The notes below the pieces were generated by a model. That model was not told the DNA's origin. It saw only the letters and a list, made by a program, of their open reading frames with translations, and did no database searches. A stretch of DNA of 64,000 nt, taken from Brenneria bubanii. Lineage in GTDB: Bacteria > Pseudomonadota > Gammaproteobacteria > Enterobacterales > Enterobacteriaceae. The stretch spans positions 1-64,000 of the forward strand of contig NZ_JAKMAJ010000008.1 of NCBI RefSeq assembly GCF_022378355.1, written 5' to 3'. Position 1 is the stretch's first letter. Each line of letters begins with the position of its first letter. The translations under genes and the position numbers were made by a program. This document shows positions 1-9,382 of this stretch, one piece after another.

Positions 1-83
1 GGTTTGGAGAGGGCTTCGCTGCCCTTGAGCTTCCAGAAGAGCAGCCCTTCAACGGGCAGTTGTACGGTGATGCGGTTGAGCAT
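1..83 (-). CDS. vgrG: VgrG (TssI) spike protein, N-terminal fragment
   Basis: Only the first 27 codons are inside the window; the gene runs off the left edge. They start at an ATG at 83 and contain the stretch LPVEGLLFWKLKG, which I recognise as the conserved beginning of enterobacterial VgrG proteins. VgrG is the trimeric spike at the tip of the T6SS tube and carries effectors into target cells. It is transcribed after the Ser/Thr kinase gene, 59 bases away, as the last visible gene of the T6SS cluster. Nothing can be said about a C-terminal effector domain because that part is missing. Confidence 0.8.
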   Translation of the reverse strand, partial: MLNRITVQLPVEGLLFWKLKGSEALSK

Positions 84-142
84 ATAAATTCATCCCGAAA
101 TGAAAATCATGGCGCGGACGGACGCCACATGCAGCGTTGACG

Positions 143-1612
143 TTAAAGGTTGATAAGCCAGGTGCCGGGCTTGCCCACGGTAATTGTTTGGCTGCGGGGC
201 TGTCCGTTACTCAGGATCGTGATTGCGTATTGACCCGGCGGCAGCTGCAACGAAGCGAAGCCGTTGGCTTCAGGCACTACGGCCTGCGGTTTGCCGTTAA
301 GCGAAATCTGCTCGTTTTTACCCATACGTACATAGATCTGCGCGACAGGGGCGGCGATGACGGCCGGCGTTGCGGCTTCCGCCGGCGCGGCGCTGGCGTT
401 CGACGTTGGTGTTTCTGTCGGCGTGGCGCCAGCGGTCTGTATTGACGTTTCTGCCGATTTGTTATTGGCGGTTTGTGTCGGCGTCTGCGTCACCGTGGGC
501 TGCGTCATGTCGGCCGTTTGCGCTTGCGCCGGATTATCTGATCCGTCGCTGAAGAACATCCCTCCAGCCACCAGCCCCACCAGTACGCCGGCGGCTACCA
601 ATCCGGGTACTTTATAGCGCCGCCAGTCGAGAGGGGCGAATTTTGATTGCGCGACCTCCACCGGCACCAGCATGGTGCCGGGTTTTTTGATGCCCAGTAC
701 ATCGCTGAGGGCTGCCACCGGCATTTCAATCAGTGCGGAGAACTCGCCGATAGACTGAGGGCGGTTTTCAATTTTCAGCGCCAGCGCTCGATCCACCGCC
801 TGTAGCAGAGACAGCGAATATCCTTCCGGCCGGCGTTCAACCAGCGGCTGATAGTTATCCTGAATGCTGCGAACTACGCTGACCGGCGGCGGCGAACCGA
901 CGATCAAGGTATGCAACACGGCGCCCAGGGCATAGATATCGGTCCACGGCCCCTGTTCGCTTTCATTGTCGTCGGTGTACTGCTCAATAGGCGCAAAACC
1001 GGGACGCAGCATGGTTTCGGTTTCGTCGGAGAGATTGCCGATACTGCGGCGTGCCGAACCGAAGTCCAGCAGCACCGGCAGGCCGTTATCCTGAATCTGG
1101 ATGTTATCCAGCGAGATATCGCGATGCAGGTAGCCTTCGTCATGAATGGTTTTGATGGCGCCGAACAGCATCGGCAGCGTGCGGCGGATCCAGGCTTCGT
1201 TAATCAGCTCCGGGCGTGCCTCGCGCAGTTTCGACAGCGTGGTGCCGCTGTAAAAAACGGTGCCCATGTATGCCGTATCGTTCTGTACCCAAAACCGCAG
1301 CACATGCAACAGATTCGGGTGGTTAAAACGCGCCAGCAGGCGCGCCTCCTGAATAAAACTGTTCAGCCCGGCGGTATAGGCTTTACTGAAACGCTCACTG
1401 CGCAGTACTAATGTCATGTCATCGTTGCGCACCGCAAGCGTTGTCGGCATAAACTCTTTAATGGCGATGGCGCGCTCCAGTTGGTGATCCCAGGCTCGAT
1501 AGACAATGCCAAATCCGCCGCCGCCAATCACGTCCTTGATTTCAAACTCGTTGAAGCGATACCCAGGCGGTAATGCATTGGGCACGGTCCGGTTGTTATT
1601 GTGATCCGTCAT
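143..1612 (-). CDS. T6SS-associated Ser/Thr protein kinase (PpkA/Stk-like)
   Basis: This is a membrane-anchored eukaryotic-type kinase. The glycine-rich loop GGGGFGIVY is near residue 20, the IAIKEF lysine follows, HRD is near 162 and DFG near 182, so the catalytic core is intact. A transmembrane helix (GLVAAGVLVGLVAGG) lies at about 335-355. A Thr/Pro/Ala-rich linker then leads to a C-terminal periplasmic PEGA-like segment. In Pseudomonas, PpkA phosphorylates Fha to switch on the T6SS; the FHA protein and PP2C phosphatase encoded upstream here suggest the same circuit. I chose the ATG at 1612 (MTDHNNN), which has an AAGAGAG-like ribosome site and follows the clpV stop by 26 bases. A longer frame reaching 1657 would overlap clpV. 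Confidence 0.9.
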   Translation of the reverse strand: MTDHNNNRTVPNALPPGYRFNEFEIKDVIGGGGFGIVYRAWDHQLERAIAIKEFMPTTLAVRNDDMTLVLRSERFSKAYTAGLNSFIQEARLLARFNHPNLLHVLRFWVQNDTAYMGTVFYSGTTLSKLREARPELINEAWIRRTLPMLFGAIKTIHDEGYLHRDISLDNIQIQDNGLPVLLDFGSARRSIGNLSDETETMLRPGFAPIEQYTDDNESEQGPWTDIYALGAVLHTLIVGSPPPVSVVRSIQDNYQPLVERRPEGYSLSLLQAVDRALALKIENRPQSIGEFSALIEMPVAALSDVLGIKKPGTMLVPVEVAQSKFAPLDWRRYKVPGLVAAGVLVGLVAGGMFFSDGSDNPAQAQTADMTQPTVTQTPTQTANNKSAETSIQTAGATPTETPTSNASAAPAEAATPAVIAAPVAQIYVRMGKNEQISLNGKPQAVVPEANGFASLQLPPGQYAITILSNGQPRSQTITVGKPGTWLINL

Positions 1613-1638
1613 AGTGGAAAACTCTCTTGATGATAGCG

Positions 1639-4251
1639 TTATGCTGCGAACTGGCACTGAAACTCACCCTGCGCGAAAGTGATAAGCAGGCGACGGTAAT
1701 TTTCATTGCGCGCGCTGGCGGTGAGCAATATCTGGCTCATCTGCGGCAGCAGAGTATTGGTAAGAATGGCGCTGACCATACGGCCACCGGATTCAACTTC
1801 GGTACAGCGCTGAACGATTTGTGTAATGACGCTGTCGTCCACCTGGGAAATAATGCCGTGATTTTCTTCCAGACGGCGTTGAATGCGTTTGAGTTGCAGG
1901 CGCACGATTTCCTCCAGCATGGCATCGCTGAGAGGATAGTAGGGCACCACCAGCAAACGCCCCAGCAACGCCGGCGGAAAAACCTGCAACAGCGGTTGAC
2001 GCAGCGCGCCCGTCAGCGCGTCTGGTTCCGGCATCAGATCCGGGTCGGCGCACATCGCGCTGATAAGCTCGGTGCCGACGTTGGAGGTGAGAATAATGAT
2101 GGTATTGCGAAAATCGATATGTCGCCCTTCGCCATCTTCCATCCAGCCTTTGTCGAACACCTGGAAAAAGATCTCATGCACATCCGGGTGGGCTTTCTCG
2201 ATTTCATCGAGCAACACCACGCTGTACGGGCGGCGGCGTACCGCTTCGGTCAACACGCCGCCTTCGCCGTAGCCTACGTAACCTGGAGGCGCGCCTTTGA
2301 GCGTGGAGACGGTATGCGCCTCCTGAAACTCACTCATATTAATGGTTATGACGTTTTGTTCGCCGCCGTACAGCGCTTCGGCCAGCGCCAGCGCGGTTTC
2401 AGTCTTGCCCACGCCGGAGGGGCCGCAAAGCATAAATACCCCTACCGGTTTATTCGGATCGTCCAGGCTGGCCCGGGAGGTGCGAACGCGCTTGGCGATC
2501 AGATCCAGACCATGGCGCTGGCCGATAACGCGCTGGCTGAGGGTATCAGCCAGATTCAGCACTGCGTCTATCTCATTTTTTACCATGCGGCCTAACGGGA
2601 TGCCGGTCCAGTCGGAGACGACCGCCGCAACGACGTTAGCGTCCACCGCGGCGAATAATAATGGCGTTTCCCCCTGAAGCTCGGAGAGCGCTTGCTGGCG
2701 CTGAGCCAGTGTTTCACGTAGTTCCGGCTGCGACTCTTCAGTGGCGCTATGTAGTTCCGCGCGCAGAGCGATAATCGCATCCACCAGTTCACGCTCCTGT
2801 TCCCAGCGATCGGTCAGCGCATCGCGCTCGGCTTCAAGCGCCTCTTTCTCCGTTTTCAACAGCGTCAGACGTTCGTTATCGCCTATCGCAACGCGAGCTT
2901 CACGCTCGGCGATATCGGTTTCCACCTCAAGCGCCGCGATGCGGTGCAGGCAATTCTCCAGCTGTGCCGGCGGCGCGCTTTGGCTGACCGCCACGCGGGC
3001 GCAGGCGGTATCCAGCAGCGCTATCGCCTTATCCGGCAACTGGCGTGCGGGAATATAGCGATGTGAAAGTTTGACTGCGGCATTCACCGCTTCGTCCAAC
3101 AGCAATATGCGGTGATGTTTTTCCAACGGCGAGACGGCGCTGCGCAGCATCAGCACGGCTTTTTCCTCATCCGGCTCCAGTACCTGTACCGTCTGGAAGC
3201 GGCGAGTGAGAGCAGGATCCTTTTCGATATATTTTTTGTATTCGGCCCAGGTAGTGGCGCCGATGGTGCGTAGCTGCCCACGCGCCAGCGCCGGTTTCAG
3301 CAGGTTAGCGGCGTCGCCTGTCCCTTGCTGGCCACCGGCGCCAATCAGGGTATGAATTTCGTCGATAAACATGATGATAGGCGTGGCGCTGGCCTGAACA
3401 TCGTTGATCAGCGATTGCAGACGCGCTTCGAATTCGCCTTTCATCCCCGCGCCCGCCTGCAACATGCCGATGTCCAGCAACCAGAGCTGTACATTCTGCA
3501 ACGGCTCAGGCACGTCGCCATTGGCGATACGCAACGCAAGTCCTTCAACTACCGCGGTTTTCCCGACGCCGGCCTCGCCGGTCAGCAGCGGATTGTTTTG
3601 GCGCCGCCGCATCAGGATATCGACCATCTGGCGAATTTCCCCGTCACGCCCGACTACCGGGTCGATCTTCCCTTCGCGCGCCCGTTGCGTCAGATCCTGA
3701 CCGTACTGCGAAAGCGTGCTTTGCTGGGCTGGCACGTTTCCTGTTTCCGGCAGAGGGGCATCCGTCTGTTGCGTTTCTTTGCTGGCGGAAAAGATGGTGT
3801 CGAAGCGATCGGTCAGCTCGTCGGCGCTGACGCGATCGAACTGCGGCGAAATGCCGCTCAGCACGTTCGCCAGATTCCTCGTTTTCAGAATACCGATCAG
3901 CAGATGGCCGCCGCGGATACGATTAACGCCGAATTTTAGCGATCCGTAGACCCAGGCGCGCTCTACGGCGCTATCGATATGTTCGGAGAGATCGGAAATT
4001 GAACTGGCTCCGCGCGGCAATTTATCCAGCGCCGCGACAATGTCCCGGCTGAGTCCCTCTTCATCCAGCGAGAAATGGCGGATAAGTTGTTGCAGATCGC
4101 CGTCCTGCTGCTGCATCAGTTGATGCAGCCAGTGCGTCAATTCCACATAGGGATTGCCGCGCAGTTTGCAAAAGGCGGTGGCGCTTTCCAGCGAAGTAAA
4201 TAACAGCGTATCCAATTTGCCGAACAGTACGGCGCGGCTGATTTCTGACAT
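1639..4251 (-). CDS. clpV: ClpV/TssH, T6SS sheath-disassembly AAA+ ATPase
   Basis: This 870-residue protein has two AAA+ modules. The first Walker A (GEAGVGKT) is near residue 222 and the second (GPSGVGKT) near 605. FIDEIH and [14 protein letters not shown] are Walker B motifs, and a ClpB-like coiled-coil middle domain lies between the modules. ClpV pulls apart contracted TssB/TssC sheaths so subunits can be reused. The N domain (about 1-150) is the TssC-binding region in characterised homologues. It is followed by the kinase gene and preceded by an exported protein gene 72 bases away, which breaks the tight spacing of the core genes. Length and motifs are normal for the family. Confidence 0.97.
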   Translation of the reverse strand: MSEISRAVLFGKLDTLLFTSLESATAFCKLRGNPYVELTHWLHQLMQQQDGDLQQLIRHFSLDEEGLSRDIVAALDKLPRGASSISDLSEHIDSAVERAWVYGSLKFGVNRIRGGHLLIGILKTRNLANVLSGISPQFDRVSADELTDRFDTIFSASKETQQTDAPLPETGNVPAQQSTLSQYGQDLTQRAREGKIDPVVGRDGEIRQMVDILMRRRQNNPLLTGEAGVGKTAVVEGLALRIANGDVPEPLQNVQLWLLDIGMLQAGAGMKGEFEARLQSLINDVQASATPIIMFIDEIHTLIGAGGQQGTGDAANLLKPALARGQLRTIGATTWAEYKKYIEKDPALTRRFQTVQVLEPDEEKAVLMLRSAVSPLEKHHRILLLDEAVNAAVKLSHRYIPARQLPDKAIALLDTACARVAVSQSAPPAQLENCLHRIAALEVETDIAEREARVAIGDNERLTLLKTEKEALEAERDALTDRWEQERELVDAIIALRAELHSATEESQPELRETLAQRQQALSELQGETPLLFAAVDANVVAAVVSDWTGIPLGRMVKNEIDAVLNLADTLSQRVIGQRHGLDLIAKRVRTSRASLDDPNKPVGVFMLCGPSGVGKTETALALAEALYGGEQNVITINMSEFQEAHTVSTLKGAPPGYVGYGEGGVLTEAVRRRPYSVVLLDEIEKAHPDVHEIFFQVFDKGWMEDGEGRHIDFRNTIIILTSNVGTELISAMCADPDLMPEPDALTGALRQPLLQVFPPALLGRLLVVPYYPLSDAMLEEIVRLQLKRIQRRLEENHGIISQVDDSVITQIVQRCTEVESGGRMVSAILTNTLLPQMSQILLTASARNENYRRLLITFAQGEFQCQFAA

Positions 4252-4322
4252 GATCGATTCCGTTTATTAATAAGCGTAATGAACGCAATAGGCGGTATTG
4301 TTTTCGGGTGTTACTAATAATG

Positions 4323-4880
4323 CTAAGGATATATTGATTTCAAAACACTCTTTTTATCATGAGAAAAAATAGAAAAGTCATTTTCTAAACTCTGATTTTT
4401 TTTCATTAAAGCGCTTTTCTTTTCCTCAAATCTATCATCATCAGAAAAAAAGAGGGCCATCAAGTAGTCCATGTTTTCAGTTTCATTGCTTTCAGATAAG
4501 AAAATGAATTTTTTATAGCAGCTTAAATCGGTTTTGTTAATTCTATCTTTCAACATGCATTCCTGAAGCAATAAAGACAGAGTCGTTTTTTCTTTGTTTA
4601 TTGATTCAAGGTAAGGAATGGCTTTTTTATACTCACCTTCAGAAGACAGTAAGCTTGTATATATCCTGATGACATTGACGTTTTCAGGGTTTGAATCTGC
4701 TAATCCAGCAAGATTTTTTAAAATGAATGATTTGCCGGAGTCATCAGATGTAACATATTTTCTTGCTAGCTTGGATGCTTCTTCAGTTGGTTTATCTACA
4801 TAACCGCCACTCCCGCTGGCTATTGCGACTAAGCTAAAAAGAGCAAAAAAGAAAGCTATAGCAATGTATTTAATGTTCAT
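4323..4880 (-). CDS. Exported hypothetical protein, possible T6SS immunity protein
   Basis: I do not recognise the family. The 185-residue protein starts with a signal peptide (FFFALFSLVAIAS) and probably leaves the cytoplasm. The rest is helical with short repeats of aliphatic and charged residues that could be TPR-like, ending in SIYP. It is AT-rich compared with tssG and clpV on either side, a sign of separate origin. It begins 6 bases after a 57-codon ORF that overlaps the end of tssG. An exported AT-rich protein at such a site inside a T6SS cluster fits a periplasmic immunity protein, but that is inference from context only. Confidence 0.6.
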   Translation of the reverse strand: MNIKYIAIAFFFALFSLVAIASGSGGYVDKPTEEASKLARKYVTSDDSGKSFILKNLAGLADSNPENVNVIRIYTSLLSSEGEYKKAIPYLESINKEKTTLSLLLQECMLKDRINKTDLSCYKKFIFLSESNETENMDYLMALFFSDDDRFEEKKSALMKKNQSLENDFSIFSHDKKSVLKSIYP

Positions 4881-4886
4881 AACATC

Positions 4887-5060
4887 TCAATCCTGGAATG
4901 GTTTTAAGTTTACGACACGCTTAAGGCTTCCAGGGATAGGTGGTACCGTCCCCGAATAACCGGAATCATAAAAATAACCAGCTTCCACTTCTAAAAATGG
5001 AGATGAATAAGTTGAATTAGGCAAGAAAAATGAAGTTGTCCCTATGGAGATATCATCCAT
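4887..5060 (-). CDS. Small ORF (57 codons) overlapping the tssG stop
   Basis: The frame begins with an ATG whose first bases overlap the tssG stop (ATGGATGA) and ends with TGA 6 bases before the exported protein gene. An AAGGAG lies 15 bases upstream of the ATG, which is rather far. The peptide has motifs such as TTSFFLPN, YFYDSGY and PPIPGSLKR that look like folded-protein sequence, not random translation. It could be an intact small protein translated by coupling to tssG, or the surviving C-terminal tail of a larger effector whose front was lost. It has no signal peptide. Confidence 0.4.
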   Translation of the reverse strand: MDDISIGTTSFFLPNSTYSSPFLEVEAGYFYDSGYSGTVPPIPGSLKRVVNLKPFQD

Positions 5061-6117
5061 GCCTACTGTCCAATGCTCCTTCTATACTAAACATCAGATC
5101 CCCGCACGGCGCGGGCTGAGGTTGGTGGGCGAGCCATGTGCTGTAACCCAACTGAGCGTTGCCGCCGAGGGTAGCCCCGGAGACGGCTTCTTTACTCAGG
5201 ATCAGGCGAACTTCCCATTGATATTCAATGCCGAGGTATTGGCGCACCCAGTCGCGCAGTTCCCTCACCCATACGCCGCCCGGCATGAAACGCCGATAGG
5301 TTTCGAGATCCAGCGGCCCCAGCTCAAGGCGAAATTTATGCTGGGCATCGCGTACCGCAACGCCGAGGAAGGCTGATTTTCCCAGGCGCGGCACGCGTCG
5401 ACCCGCGCCAAGACGCGCCTGTTCACCGGCGGAGAGGGGCATCCACTGCGCGACATTTTCCACCAGCCGAACAGGCACCTGGAAATAGTGGCGCAGAATT
5501 TTTTCCAACCCTTCGGCGTCGCGTCCGTGACGGGATAAATGTCCAGTCAGCGCGTAACGCGCGTGGTGGCTGAGGCTGCCTTTTTCCATTTGGCCGGGCT
5601 GCCCCATCCCGATGAGCGATGCGAGATACTGTTCGAAGCGTTTTTCATCTTCCCGGTCAAGGGAGACCGTCGGCTGCGCATCGGCCCAGGCGCGGTAAAA
5701 AAGCAGCGTCAGGCGGTGATGAAACAGATCCGCAAAGGCGCTCAGGCTATCGTCCTGATGATGATAAATTCGCTCGCGCGCATATTCGGTCATATGCAGC
5801 GGCAGCGGGCCGTTGGGGCCGAAGAGGCCGAAACTTAAAATAGCGACATCGTGCAGCGGCGAGTTGTCGCGTGAACTCACCTCGGAAATCGTCGAGGGAG
5901 CAAAGGCCATTGATGGTTTCTGACCAATGCGCAGCGGCTCAAAACGAGGCAGCGGGGCGCGTCCAAGCAGGTAACGTTCGCCGCCCTGAGCATCCAGACG
6001 TCGCAAAAGCTGGAACAAGTCATAGCGCCATGGCGCGGCCATGACCGCGTCCCAGAATTTTTCCGATAATGGCTTCATACGCCGTATCGGGGTAGTGGCT
6101 GGCAGCGTCTCGCTCAT
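5053..6117 (-). CDS. tssG: TssG (VasB/ImpH), T6SS baseplate subunit
   Basis: This 354-residue protein shows the family start (FWDAVMAAPWRYDLFQLLRRLDA) and the conserved LGRAPLP and SFGLFGPNGPLPLHMTEYARER segments. TssG pairs with two TssF copies to form the wedge of the T6SS baseplate, which docks on the membrane complex and primes sheath growth. Its ATG overlaps the tssF stop by four bases, the usual translational coupling. The 3' end overlaps a small ORF that does not belong to the core set. Confidence 0.95.
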   Translation of the reverse strand: MSETLPATTPIRRMKPLSEKFWDAVMAAPWRYDLFQLLRRLDAQGGERYLLGRAPLPRFEPLRIGQKPSMAFAPSTISEVSSRDNSPLHDVAILSFGLFGPNGPLPLHMTEYARERIYHHQDDSLSAFADLFHHRLTLLFYRAWADAQPTVSLDREDEKRFEQYLASLIGMGQPGQMEKGSLSHHARYALTGHLSRHGRDAEGLEKILRHYFQVPVRLVENVAQWMPLSAGEQARLGAGRRVPRLGKSAFLGVAVRDAQHKFRLELGPLDLETYRRFMPGGVWVRELRDWVRQYLGIEYQWEVRLILSKEAVSGATLGGNAQLGYSTWLAHQPQPAPCGDLMFSIEGALDSRHG

Positions 6118-7985
6118 ATCAAAGCCCTTTTACCCATGCGCGGCTCCCAGTAGCCGACTTCACCACGCTGCTGACTTATGAGGGTGAATTCGGTGAAGCT
6201 GTTCATGGCTACCAGGCGGGCGAACATACGTTCCAGCACGCTTCCCAGCAACCAGGGGCTGGAGCCGGAAAATGCCTGTTCATCCACGGTCAGCGTGATG
6301 CCCACGCCGCGGGCGAACACAATTGGGCCAGGTTCCGGCACCCGGCGGTGCACAGGTTCCAGCACGCAGTGGCGAATACCTTCGATCTGCCGCGCTATCG
6401 GCGTTTCCGCCAACTGCGCGTAAAGGCCGAGCAATTGACGCAACGCCGCAGCACCTTCGCCATCATCGCTATCCATCAGGCTGAGATAGTTCATTTGCAA
6501 CTGGCTGATGAGCCGCCAGGTGCTGAGCCCTTCCGCCAGCGCCGGGCGTGGCGGCGTCGGCCCTTTCCGCATCGTAAGCGAGCGTACCGGCAGGGAGTCC
6601 GGCATGACGAACTGGCCGAGATCCTGTTGCAGCATCAGCGGTAAATCGCGGCTGGTGCACAATACTTCGGCGGTGATATAACGCAGATCGTCGAGCCACG
6701 GCGCGTGATGTTCATCCACCAGCGAGACAAAGGCTTCCGAGCCGACATAGCCGGTGCGGGCGCCATAGCGTAGCGCATGTTCGGAAAGCGCCCGCTGTTC
6801 TCGGCGCAGCGAAAAATAGGCGCCGTAGTTGCCGTCGTCTCGGCTCCAGGTGCTCCAGAACGGGCGAAAAATCTGCTCATCATGCAGACCATCCACACTG
6901 GCGTAGAGTTTTTGCACCGCAAAAACTTCATAATCCAGAGGACGGATATTATCCACCACCAGATGATATTCATGCTGGGCTTCGCTGATTTTCTGGCGCT
7001 CGGCCACTTTGGGAAACAGGTTGATGACCGGCGTGCAGTGTAGCGCCAGATGGCTTTTATCCACGACGCGCTCAAGCTGCGCGTCGGCTTTATCCAGCAA
7101 AATGATAATGTCGAAGGCTTTGACCTCGCCGCTTTGCGCCAGCAGCGGTCGCAGACCACGGACACTGATAAACTGGAAGCGGGCCGGGAATGCGAAATAT
7201 TCATGCAACAGCCGGTAACCGTCGAAGTTGCGCAGGTCGTCCGGCAGCAGCGCCTGATCGGCTTCGAAGCCTTCCTGACGCAGGGCATCCTCGCCGAGGA
7301 CAATGCGCGCAGGATTCGGCTCTACCGTCTGGCATACGATGCCCACCTGGTGCTCCATCAGTAATTCCAGCAGCTTCAGCGCCTGTATATCGGGACCGCT
7401 CAGGAAAAAGTCGAGACGGTCGAAATCAAGATGCCTGAGGTTGAACGAGCCGTCGCAGGTCACGCGCACGCGCAGCGCGCTTGCCGCGCCGCGCTGACTC
7501 AATCCAAGCTGACCGAGCGGCGCGTCCGCAGGCACGCCGCCAAGCTCCGCCAAACCGATGTGCAGCGGCAACAGCGTGACATCATGAGCCGTGGCGTAGC
7601 TACAGGTAACGCCGTTTTTTTTCAGGGTTTGGCTATCCATCATGGTGCCGCGCGGCACCACAACACCACTGCTCAGATCGCCTTTGGCGCTGTCGGGGTG
7701 CAGTTCCGCGATGGCCATCGAAGGCGTCGGCGCCAGATAGTTAGGGGCGATCATTTCCAGCAAGCGCTGGGAAAATCGTGGGAACTCAGCGTCCATTTTT
7801 AGCTGTACGCGCGAGGTGAGAAAGGCAAAGCCTTCCATCAGGCGTTCAACATACGGGTCCGCCACATCGATACCGCGCATACCGAGACGCCCCGCCACTT
7901 TGGGATAGCGTTCGGCAAATTCCGCGCCCATTTCGCGCAGATACGCCAACTCACGGTTGTAATAGTCGAGCAGTTTACTCTCCAT
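6114..7985 (-). CDS. tssF: TssF (VasA/ImpG), T6SS baseplate subunit
   Basis: The protein opens with KLLDYYNRELAYLREMGAEF and then AERYPKVAGRLGM and VERLMEGFAFL, the strongly conserved TssF N-terminus. It is about 623 residues, normal for the family. TssF and TssG form the baseplate wedge around the VgrG hub. I chose the ATG at 7985 because family members start at this M-(D/E)-SKLL. A GTG two codons upstream (7991) overlaps the tssE stop and is an alternative. The order tssE-tssF-tssG is the standard one. Confidence 0.95.
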   Translation of the reverse strand: MESKLLDYYNRELAYLREMGAEFAERYPKVAGRLGMRGIDVADPYVERLMEGFAFLTSRVQLKMDAEFPRFSQRLLEMIAPNYLAPTPSMAIAELHPDSAKGDLSSGVVVPRGTMMDSQTLKKNGVTCSYATAHDVTLLPLHIGLAELGGVPADAPLGQLGLSQRGAASALRVRVTCDGSFNLRHLDFDRLDFFLSGPDIQALKLLELLMEHQVGIVCQTVEPNPARIVLGEDALRQEGFEADQALLPDDLRNFDGYRLLHEYFAFPARFQFISVRGLRPLLAQSGEVKAFDIIILLDKADAQLERVVDKSHLALHCTPVINLFPKVAERQKISEAQHEYHLVVDNIRPLDYEVFAVQKLYASVDGLHDEQIFRPFWSTWSRDDGNYGAYFSLRREQRALSEHALRYGARTGYVGSEAFVSLVDEHHAPWLDDLRYITAEVLCTSRDLPLMLQQDLGQFVMPDSLPVRSLTMRKGPTPPRPALAEGLSTWRLISQLQMNYLSLMDSDDGEGAAALRQLLGLYAQLAETPIARQIEGIRHCVLEPVHRRVPEPGPIVFARGVGITLTVDEQAFSGSSPWLLGSVLERMFARLVAMNSFTEFTLISQQRGEVGYWEPRMGKRALI

Positions 7986-7987
7986 GT

Positions 7988-8557
7988 TCACCCCGCGTCT
8001 TTCAGTTCAAAGTAGCCGTTTTCAAGATCCACATCGGTGCGAAACAGGAACTCCAGCGGATAAGGCACACACCACAATCGGCCTTTGATTTCAATCGACA
8101 ATACGTTGTGCAGGTCAAGCGATTCCGGGTCGGAGATACAGCGTACCTGCAGCCCCTGCGGCAGGATGCGCGGTTCAAAGTGCAAAATCGCTTCAGTCAG
8201 TTTGCGCTGAATATCCTGCCATTCAATGTCGGACATGCGTTGACCGGCCAGCGGGGCGACGCCAAAATTGAGCACTGAACGACGAATTTGATCCCGGCCG
8301 CTTAAATCGTGTTGCGCTTCATTGTTGGTGGTATTGAACAGCCATTGCAGGTCGCGCAGCACGTGGCGGCGCAGCGTGCTGTGAGAGATCAGATTGCTGT
8401 TAACCGATTCTTGACGTTTGTCGGGCGCGTCGTCAGTCAGACGATCGAGCAGCGAGGGCTGCATTTTGTCGCGCGCGCCGATGGTCTCCTGATCGCGGCG
8501 AAAGCGCCACCCGCTGTGCAGCGCATTAAGCTCGTTTTCACGATACGGCTTATTCAT
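7988..8557 (-). CDS. tssE: TssE, gp25-like T6SS baseplate subunit
   Basis: The protein has a gp25-like C-terminal domain with RRSVLNFGVAPLAGQ, then ILHFEPRILPQGL and a final PYPLEFLFRTDVDLENG. gp25-like proteins start sheath polymerisation at the baseplate. An ATG at 8557 overlaps the tagJ stop (ATGAATAA), giving tight coupling. A further in-frame ATG at 8569 would add four residues. The length of about 189 residues is slightly above the family mean because of an N-terminal extension that includes LLDRLTDD. Confidence 0.93.
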   Translation of the reverse strand: MNKPYRENELNALHSGWRFRRDQETIGARDKMQPSLLDRLTDDAPDKRQESVNSNLISHSTLRRHVLRDLQWLFNTTNNEAQHDLSGRDQIRRSVLNFGVAPLAGQRMSDIEWQDIQRKLTEAILHFEPRILPQGLQVRCISDPESLDLHNVLSIEIKGRLWCVPYPLEFLFRTDVDLENGYFELKDAG

Positions 8558-9365
8558 GCCCGTCTTCACCCGTGCTGAATATCAGGCTCTCTAGCGAAAG
8601 CAGCGGGAACTCATCGCTGTCGTTGAGCCATACCTTCTGGCCGATCCCCAGATACTGTTCTTCGTCGTTATTTACCGGTTTCCATTCCGTGGCGCGGGCC
8701 AGCAGGAAGCGATCTTCGGTATTCTCCATCAGCGGGTAACGCGCCGGGATCTGGCAAACCTGTTCGGTGCCGTCTACCAGTCTGACCGAGGTATGTCGCC
8801 ATACCAGATCGGTTACGCTGGCAGGCGCCTGAAAACGCATTTCTGCAATGGCGCTAAACGGCAGCCAGAAGTAGCGGCCGTTCACAATGACTTCACACAC
8901 CGGTCCCAGCCGGGTATCGCCATCCATTAACCAGTCGAAACGATGAGCGCGGTCTTGTGACGTCAGTTCACCCGGGTTGAGCTCGGCTTCAGCAAACGCG
9001 GATTCGCGTTGCGTGCTGGCGGCATCGGCACTCTGGGCGCTTAAAGCGGCCAATAAGGGGGTAAGCCACGGCCACTGCGTGTCCGGCATATTCGGACGGG
9101 AGCGCCCTGCCATGACTTCAATGCGCCGCTGTTCGCCGGCAATCGCCTGTTCCAGCAGCGTGATGGTCGGTTTCGCCTGTGGTTTAAGCGCTAACCAGCT
9201 TTTAAGCTGAATCAGCGCGCGTCCCCAATTTCCCGCCAGGCACAGCAACTGCACAAAGGCCGCGCGCAGGTCGGCGTTCGCTGGCTGGGTCTTGATGTCG
9301 TTTTCAAGCTGTGCCAGCGTATCGGCGAGCGACGTACTTGATAGTTGTTGATAAAGATTTTGCAT
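8550..9365 (-). CDS. tagJ: TagJ (ImpE), ClpV/sheath accessory protein
   Basis: The sequence matches the ImpE family: a helical N-terminal half with TPR-like character (LAQLENDIKTQPANADLRAA) and a C-terminal beta domain containing RFDWLMDGDTRLGP and GRYFWLPF. In Pseudomonas TagJ binds TssB and modulates ClpV recruitment. Two ATG codons are adjacent (9368 and 9365); the AGGAG site is better spaced for the second. It lies 14 bases or so after the exported protein gene and overlaps tssE. Confidence 0.88.
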   Translation of the reverse strand: MQNLYQQLSSTSLADTLAQLENDIKTQPANADLRAAFVQLLCLAGNWGRALIQLKSWLALKPQAKPTITLLEQAIAGEQRRIEVMAGRSRPNMPDTQWPWLTPLLAALSAQSADAASTQRESAFAEAELNPGELTSQDRAHRFDWLMDGDTRLGPVCEVIVNGRYFWLPFSAIAEMRFQAPASVTDLVWRHTSVRLVDGTEQVCQIPARYPLMENTEDRFLLARATEWKPVNNDEEQYLGIGQKVWLNDSDEFPLLSLESLIFSTGEDGHE

Positions 9366-9382
9366 CATGGCTCCTGAGGGAA

